Assembly (NCBI RefSeq): GCF_028502605.1
Contig: NC_079237.1
Span: 3,534,001-3,598,000, forward strand
Source of the DNA: Trichoderma breve
Taxonomy: Eukaryota; Ascomycota; Sordariomycetes; Hypocreales; Hypocreaceae
Length of the DNA stretch: 64,000 bases
Direction of reading: 5' to 3'
The notes beneath the pieces were generated by a model that was not told where the DNA came from, did not search any database, and saw only the letters and a program-made list of their open reading frames with translations. How positions within the stretch are numbered: position 1 is the stretch's first letter; every line of letters begins with the position of its first letter. The position numbers and the translations under genes were made by a program. Below, piece after piece: positions 58,515 through 64,000 of the stretch.

Positions 58515-59973
58515 CTTATACGCTCTCTTGTCGTAAATAACCAATATTCGACAAGGAACGGAACGCTGGCTCGCTATAGGCAAGCATATAACTTCGAGGA
58601 CGAGATGCAATGGCAAATCAATCGTCCAATTCCGCTCTCTGGAGTAGTGGACTTTAAGTCTGTAGGACTGACACCTGACAGCGACGAAAAGACTTTGTGG
58701 ATGGTACCAAGTCTAGAGAAACCATCCAGGTGTCCACCTGCCAGATCTATCAGCAAACCATGCTTCCTGAGCAAGCGTACCTGGAGCGAAAGTAAGTAAA
58801 AGGGCGTCTAGAATCGGAGGGAAAAAAACAATAGCCCAAGAGATAGCGCTGGTGCCTCTGATGATGAGGTTTCCTCGGAAGTCGCTTCAAGAGAGAAAGA
58901 TAATTAGAGAGGAAGAGAGGGAGAGAAGGGAGAGAAGGGAGAGAGATGGCAGATGCCAAGGCAAACCAAAAGAGAGAGACAAAAAAAGAGAAAAGGTTAA
59001 AGATGGCATGTAAAGTCAAGAATCCGCCTCCCCTCAGAGCAGTGCCTGCCAGACGAACCAATCCCCAGACCGCCTCCCCAGCCTCTCAGCATTTCTCTGC
59101 ACTGTGCCATTCCCAAATGCTGTCTTGCCCTGTGGTCATGTGCAGGATAAGGGAAAAGAAGACGATAGATGCAAAAATAAAGTTGAAAAGTAAATTTGGA
59201 GAATCTGGAGTCTATGCAAACCCACAAGGGCGCCCCGTTTGTAGTCGATACCGTCCGGTGAGGAATCTACGGCACGTGCCCTCCTCTCCTTGCCAGACAT
59301 TATATGGGATAAAGGCATTCAACGATATTGTGGGAGATAATATGTGAAGTGAATAGTAAGTAGCAGAAACATATAGTGACAAGCATTGTTCAGTAACAAC
59401 CTTAGGATGTCTCCTGAAAAACAGCCTCAGTACATTCACCATCTCGATGAAACGCGAGTCACAGAAATGCAAGCACTCTCCTAAACTCTGTCCAAAGCTT
59501 TCTCTTAAGTACACGCCCCATATCTCTCAAGTACACCCCCATATTCACAGTCTCGGAGCTCCATAAAGGCATCACAGCTCCGTAAGGGCATCACAGCCCT
59601 ATCATGATACACGAACAGAAAGTATGACACAGCCGCTCGAGAAAAGAAGAACGTAAGGGCACCACAGCCCTATAATGACACACGAACAGAAAGTATATCA
59701 AAGCCGCTGCGTCTCGAGAGAACAAGAAAAGCCCACACAGTAACAACAAGAAGAAAAGCCCACAGTAACAAGAACAACTACTCATAAACTCATTCTATAT
59801 ATGTACTTCCAGCATGGTATCCATAGCATGAATCAGCATCACAGCACCAAACACCCTCGAAATAACTTTATATATGTTCTAACCCCCCTCCCCTGCCCTC
59901 ACAGTCAAGCAACTCAACGCCATCGCATCTTCCTCCACCCCGGCCTGACCCGCCTTGCCTCCCGGACGAGCAT
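58515..59973. other. Intergenic region, 1.5 kb
   Basis: Upstream of the acidic-protein gene and downstream of the 5-phosphatase gene. A purine-rich GAGAGAAGG tract lies at 58900-58945. A 133-codon ATG-started frame at 58946-59347 is very basic and has no domain, so it is not called. A tandem repeat at about 59500-59776 is listed separately. Confidence 0.5.
59500..59776. repeat. Nested tandem repeats 3' of the 5-phosphatase gene
   Basis: A 71-base unit starting CGTAAGGGCA occurs at 59581 and again at 59652, sharing ACACGAACAGAAAGTAT and AGCCGCT. Shorter relatives lie on both sides. AAGTACACGCC and AAGTACACCCC occur about 21 bases apart near 59507-59540. AAAGGCATCACAGCTCC precedes the array at about 59560. 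AAGAAAAGCCCACAGTAACA-like units follow at about 59724-59776. The copies are imperfect, which suggests a decaying minisatellite. Confidence 0.75.
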
Positions 59974-62895
59974 CTAGCTCCGATCATCCTTCTTCAAAAA
60001 CATTTCCAAGACGACCCGCTCCCGGTCCTTTTTCGTCTTATCCTTGTCATCACTCGTCCGGAACAGCAGCGGGCTCACAATCTCCGCATATCTCCTCTCC
60101 CTCACCCTCCTCTTCCTAGCGGCCTCCGTCTCTCCAGGGCGGAAACTTAGCCGCCGAGTCAATGCACCGAGTGCCGGCGACGGCTGAGTTGCGGGGTTGA
60201 GCTCGCCGACCACGCGGGAGAGTGTAGCCGTCAAAAAGACGAATGCAATGTTATGACTCGGAGACATTGAGAGCAAGTCGAGGATGTGGTTCTTCACATC
60301 CGGCCACGATGCTACCGGCAATGTAGTCAGGTTGGGCAATTCGATTGAGAGCTTAGCCCAGAGATGCGGTGGAATGAGCCCGTCCATGAGGGATTCGAGG
60401 AACAACAGCAAGATGGATGAGTAAACCTCCAACTTTTGCGTTGACAAGAGTTCCACTGGTAGAGCATCCGCCAGGGGCGAATTCGTGTCCAGTGCGGAGA
60501 TGAGGGCTGCCTTTAGTTCGTCTAGTTTTGCGGCTTCCACAGTCCATGTCGACGCATCCAATGGCCAGCCGGGATCTCGCGGCACAGTCAAGTCCTCCAG
60601 CATCGCCTCGTCGGCTATACATCGCTCAGCTGCGGTCTGAATGGCCTCTGTAAGCTTAAAGAGTTCTCGTGGTGCGGAGCAATGCACATCCCAGTCGTAG
60701 GTAATGGTCCCTTGAATGCCCTTTTCCTTGACAAATTTTCGGATTCCGTATTCCGGTACTCGAATCAGCTCGTCAATCGACCGGCCGAAACAGCTGGGGA
60801 GCCAGGTCCCGTGTACGGGAACAAAATGGTCCTTGCCACCCTCGACACGTAGTACCAAAACCCCATCCAACTTGCAACTGGCATCGTTGAGCGCGCGAAC
60901 ATGTGGAATCTCGCAGACGCGCGCCTCGACTATAGCCAGTATCGTCTCGCCCGGTTCGAGCGTCACTGATGACCCAAGCTTGCTCTTACTGCCATCCTCA
61001 TCAGGCCGGTGGAAAGACGTCGTTAACCATTGTGAAGAGCCCATATCATCTTCGCTCGTCTGTGTCTCGTGAAGGAACTCAAAGCTAGCAGCTGCACTAC
61101 TAGTGTTGGCAATGGTTATCGAGCACGAGTGCGTCTCAAAGAAGCCGACATAGCCAAAATCAACGACACCATCCGTATGGCCGTGGCCGCCTTCTACGAT
61201 AAGAGTAACGCCAGGCCTGCCCTCATTTTCGGCTCGATCCAGCTCGAAAGCAATTTCCGAGTGGATTTTAGCCTTCTTTTCTGGATCAACGGCGTCATAA
61301 CGTAGAGTAAATATAGATGTGACTGGCTTATGATCCGAAGACGTGATCCGCTGATGCGAGGTGTAGAGTTCGAGAGAGATTTGATCTTGATCGCCATCGT
61401 CTGCTTCCGCTCCAGTGTCGTTTATATCATACTCTTCATATTCATCGTATGCCTCACTGGATGCTGCCTTTGGCGGCTGTTCCTCTCCATCGGTGTCGGG
61501 ATCATAGCTAAAGAGAACATCGTCATCTTCCTCGATCCCTCTCGCCCTCATCTCGTCGTCCTTTTGTTTGGCCTCTTTCAACTCCTCTACTATCTTCTCG
61601 TACGCCTCCTTGTCCTTGCGTGTCCTGTAGAGGACCCGATCGCACCAGCTAGGCGCCCTCTGCTTCTCGCTCGTATCAAATAAGCCAAAAGTACCGACAT
61701 CGTACTTGAAAGTTGGTAGGAATGAAATAGAACCTTCTCTCCAGCCGTCGTGGAACAGTTTATGTTGCTTAATCACTCGCCTCAGTTGGTCATGCGGTAG
61801 AAGCGAGTCGATGGTTGCCTGTAGAGAAGCCGGATCCTGGCTGGGGTCCTCAGGGAAATCGTCTGGATCTGGCAGATCTGGCAGGGAGCTTTCCGAGTCA
61901 AAGCTTTGGTCAAAGCTATGGTCTCTTGAATGCATTGACGACATTGTAGTCGTCTCGTCGTCGCTTTCTGATGACCTCATGACTATGATGCCATCGCCGC
62001 CCTCGATAGGGGGAGGCTTATCGTTGCTCAAATCGTACTCTCCTCGGGCATGTAATGTGAGGAGCCTTCGAATGTCATCTCCCGGTAGGCCATCGAGGCG
62101 GAAGTTCATGTCTCCAAACCAAAATGCGAAGTCCTCATCTCCAATCCTGTCGCCATCATCATCAGACACGCCTGAAATCACGATTGGATCGAACTGGGTT
62201 TTCGACACAATCTGCCCAACATCCCAGCACCGTCTGTTGAGAGAAGCCGAGTCTGCGCCACTAGCGAGATGGCAATTGACGAAGAGGAGCTTTGTAGTTT
62301 CGCCCAGTACAAGGCGAGTGGCCACGGCGCCTTTGTTTCCAAAGTATCCGAGCAGTCCTGTTCCGACCTGCTGCGTAGAAACATTGCTTATTGAAGGGGC
62401 GATCGTGGGAGAGGCGTAAATCAAGAGCAACAGACCCGTCATCTGCTCAGACACAACAAGCTGATATCCTTGGGGTATTGCTGCCTCTAGCGCTGCCGTC
62501 CACTTCTCCATGGGCCCATTATCGGCGTAGATCCGATTCATGTACTCTCTTGTCTGGTTGAGATCCACCACTTCTTGCAATCCCAGCACATAGAGATCAA
62601 ATCCGACGTTGTCCCCTACTCGTCTTGGCTCGGAGGTTGGTGCAGCACCGGAGATGTCGAGGGCCGAGAGGCCATTGCCAACTTCAGCATCTTCAGTGAA
62701 CCAGCTAGCAAGATCCTTGTCGGTGCCGGTGCATGCCGCTACATTCCAAGTGCCCACTTTGACTCGGATCTGGCTCGGACGAAGGTATTCGGAGCGGCGA
62801 GACAGGACAGCCCTGGCGAGAGACTGGGGAACACCGACTTCAACGGGGTCCGAGGCGATGGACTGGCTGGTCGGCTCTCTGATGGACTCGGCCAT
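59974..62895 (-). CDS. OCRL/INPP5B-like inositol polyphosphate 5-phosphatase
   Basis: A single exon of 973 residues on the minus strand from ATG 62895. The catalytic domain of the endonuclease/5-phosphatase fold is complete: VGTWNVAA (Asn51), LGLQEVVDL (Glu108), FGNKGAVATRL (185-195), NCHLASG (207-213), WFGDMNFRLD (259-268), RAPSWCDRVLYR (413-424) and SSDHKPVTSIF (519-529). Two acidic, probably disordered inserts interrupt it at about 285-355 and 445-505. An ASH-like beta domain follows at about 560-700 (VVDFGYVGFFETHSCSITI). A C-terminal helical region at about 735-930 looks like the degenerate RhoGAP domain of OCRL. The enzyme removes the 5-phosphate from PI(4,5)P2 and related lipids at endosomal or Golgi membranes. 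No transmembrane segment or signal peptide is present. Confidence 0.92.
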   Translation of the reverse strand: MAESIREPTSQSIASDPVEVGVPQSLARAVLSRRSEYLRPSQIRVKVGTWNVAACTGTDKDLASWFTEDAEVGNGLSALDISGAAPTSEPRRVGDNVGFDLYVLGLQEVVDLNQTREYMNRIYADNGPMEKWTAALEAAIPQGYQLVVSEQMTGLLLLIYASPTIAPSISNVSTQQVGTGLLGYFGNKGAVATRLVLGETTKLLFVNCHLASGADSASLNRRCWDVGQIVSKTQFDPIVISGVSDDDGDRIGDEDFAFWFGDMNFRLDGLPGDDIRRLLTLHARGEYDLSNDKPPPIEGGDGIIVMRSSESDDETTTMSSMHSRDHSFDQSFDSESSLPDLPDPDDFPEDPSQDPASLQATIDSLLPHDQLRRVIKQHKLFHDGWREGSISFLPTFKYDVGTFGLFDTSEKQRAPSWCDRVLYRTRKDKEAYEKIVEELKEAKQKDDEMRARGIEEDDDVLFSYDPDTDGEEQPPKAASSEAYDEYEEYDINDTGAEADDGDQDQISLELYTSHQRITSSDHKPVTSIFTLRYDAVDPEKKAKIHSEIAFELDRAENEGRPGVTLIVEGGHGHTDGVVDFGYVGFFETHSCSITIANTSSAAASFEFLHETQTSEDDMGSSQWLTTSFHRPDEDGSKSKLGSSVTLEPGETILAIVEARVCEIPHVRALNDASCKLDGVLVLRVEGGKDHFVPVHGTWLPSCFGRSIDELIRVPEYGIRKFVKEKGIQGTITYDWDVHCSAPRELFKLTEAIQTAAERCIADEAMLEDLTVPRDPGWPLDASTWTVEAAKLDELKAALISALDTNSPLADALPVELLSTQKLEVYSSILLLFLESLMDGLIPPHLWAKLSIELPNLTTLPVASWPDVKNHILDLLSMSPSHNIAFVFLTATLSRVVGELNPATQPSPALGALTRRLSFRPGETEAARKRRVRERRYAEIVSPLLFRTSDDKDKTKKDRERVVLEMFLKKDDRS

Positions 62896-63728
62896 TGTGT
62901 AGTATGACAGCGACGACGAAGAAGAAGATCGTTGAATGCGACGTCGCTACCTCTCAAGGTCGTGGATCTTCTTGCCGCTGCCTGGCTGCTAGATCATGAT
63001 GCGGCGATTGCAGTTGCGGTTGCGATTGCGACGCAGATAGGCGTAAGGCGGCCGCATATATGAATGGTTAAAGGTACCTATGCGCAGTACTCGGTAAAAC
63101 TGCAGCAATTGATGGACGTGATATGAATCAGAGACTATGAAGGAGTATCAGCATCAATAATGGTAGAAGAGCTTTGTTGAATGGACAAAGAAGTGTAGCA
63201 GTTTGTAGTTGACAGGGTAAGGTAGAGATGGAGAACGACGAGCTTCCCCGTACTCGTACTCAGGCCATTCATTAGAGCTCGCGTCAATGCCGGGAATAGG
63301 CTGCTCAGGTCCCTATCGATAAGCTCTTGCGCTATTGAGCACTACAGCTGCTATCTGCCCCTCTTAGGCCTAGCTCTCGGGCTACTGTAATAGCTCTCAG
63401 CTCCGACTTGGATATCCAACCTTGGACTGTCATCTGCATCCACAGATTGCAAACAACGACTCTACGCATCCTCACCGCCATCATACTCACCACTAACACA
63501 TCTTCTACATATATCTACAGCAGTCGCCGTTCTCACCTTATACCAGATCCTCCTTCTCACCTTGTTGCTTGCCTCAGGACAGCCTCAACTTCATCATACC
63601 ACACTCTCCGTCCTTGATTAAATACATCGGCCTCATTGTTGTTATTGCTTCCTCTCTGCCAACCACTGCATACATAGCAGCCCCCTCCCACTCCTCCATC
63701 CTCACTCTCCCAAATCACCCTCCCAACC
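62896..63728. promoter_or_regulatory. Divergent intergenic promoter region (5-phosphatase / DCP1)
   Basis: These 833 bases separate the start codons of the minus-strand 5-phosphatase and plus-strand DCP1 genes and must contain both promoters. A CGTACTCGTA palindromic motif lies at 63249-63258. A pyrimidine-rich leader rich in CTCC and CCTC precedes the DCP1 start codon. Confidence 0.55.
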
Positions 63729-64000
63729 ATGAGTCGTCCAACGCCGCGTAAGTCGCGGCACAACCGCCATCCTTCAAACCGCATCCCCGCCATCTCCGAC
63801 TACGAATCCGACGCCGCAGTCATGACCTCCGCCTACGAGGCTCCCCCGCCACGAACAAACACCGAGCTCAACCTCTCCGTCCTGCAGCGCTACCTCCCCT
63901 CCATCAGCAGGATCCTCAGCATCGCCGCAAACGCCGTCGTCTACACCTTCGACGCCGCCGCCCAGAGCTGGGAAAAGTCCGGCATCGAGGGCACCATGTT
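63729..64000 (+). CDS. DCP1: mRNA decapping enzyme subunit DCP1 (5' part, cut by window end)
   Basis: An ATG at 63729 opens a frame that continues to the window edge (90 full codons). After a basic, disordered start (MSRPTPRKSRHNRHPSNR), residues about 45-90 match the beginning of the DCP1 EVH1-like domain: TELNLSVLQRYLPSISRILS, then ANAVVYTFDAAAQSWEKSG and IEGTMF. In known DCP1 proteins this W-E-K-x-G-x-E-G-T-x-F segment is highly conserved. DCP1 activates DCP2 to remove the mRNA cap in P-bodies. The rest of the gene lies outside the window. Confidence 0.9.
   Translation, partial: MSRPTPRKSRHNRHPSNRIPAISDYESDAAVMTSAYEAPPPRTNTELNLSVLQRYLPSISRILSIAANAVVYTFDAAAQSWEKSGIEGTM

Noticed and set aside
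58946..59347. 133-codon ATG-started plus-strand frame
   Set aside because: Very basic, begins in a GAGA-rich tract, and has no domain or conserved pattern.

Overview
The window is nuclear DNA of a filamentous ascomycete. Genes are split by short GT-AG introns of about 50-130 nt with CTAAC-like branch points, and they lie on both strands with long intergenic stretches. The gene repertoire (GH55 beta-1,3-glucanase, secreted GH2 beta-mannosidase, several Zn2Cys6 regulators, Ser/Thr-rich wall proteins) points to a Sordariomycete. The GH55 protein looks very like the Trichoderma BGN13.1 type, so Hypocreales and probably Trichoderma is my best guess (inference, not searched). I see no tRNA, rRNA, CRISPR array or intact transposon.

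Layout. 1-78: tail of a gene entering from the left. 881-3092: Zn2Cys6 regulator. 5944-8288: secreted GH55 glucanase. 8847-9596: small SMI1/KNR4 (SUKH) protein. 9998-10714: cupin protein with a hydrophobic tail. 12097-15172: secreted GH2 beta-mannosidase, probably with a 7-nt micro-exon. 15314-15904 (minus): small protein resembling the 'up-regulated in Daf-2' family. 17103-17588: Ser-rich hypothetical. 18566-20026: serine beta-lactamase-like hydrolase. 20506-22353 (minus): candidate TULIP/P47-like protein. 25717-26739 (minus): single-pass Ser/Thr-rich membrane protein. 28454-30226: GH47 alpha-1,2-mannosidase. 31603-33743 (minus): Zn2Cys6 regulator of the COL-26/BglR-like type. 42302-43192: GPI-anchored wall protein visible only after removing an intron. 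46696-48148 (minus): five-exon TauD-like dioxygenase. 52685-55722: Zn2Cys6 regulator with an unusual cysteine spacing. 57457-58514 (minus): unknown acidic protein. 59974-62895 (minus): OCRL-like inositol polyphosphate 5-phosphatase. 63729-64000: start of the decapping subunit DCP1.

Several genes share a glycan or cell-surface theme: GH55, GH2 and GH47 enzymes, two wall or membrane-anchored Ser/Thr-rich proteins, and a regulator resembling carbon-response factors. They are scattered and interrupted by housekeeping genes, so I do not call a gene cluster. Most neighbours are convergent pairs; the 5-phosphatase and DCP1 are divergent and share an 833-bp promoter region.

The largest non-coding stretch (33744-42301, about 8.6 kb) lies upstream of the COL-26/BglR-like gene and holds many microsatellites and short palindromes. 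The most interesting items are the TULIP/P47-like gene, the micro-exon in the beta-mannosidase, the atypical zinc cluster with an ambiguous N-terminus, the SUKH-fold protein, and small tandem-repeat arrays beside two genes.
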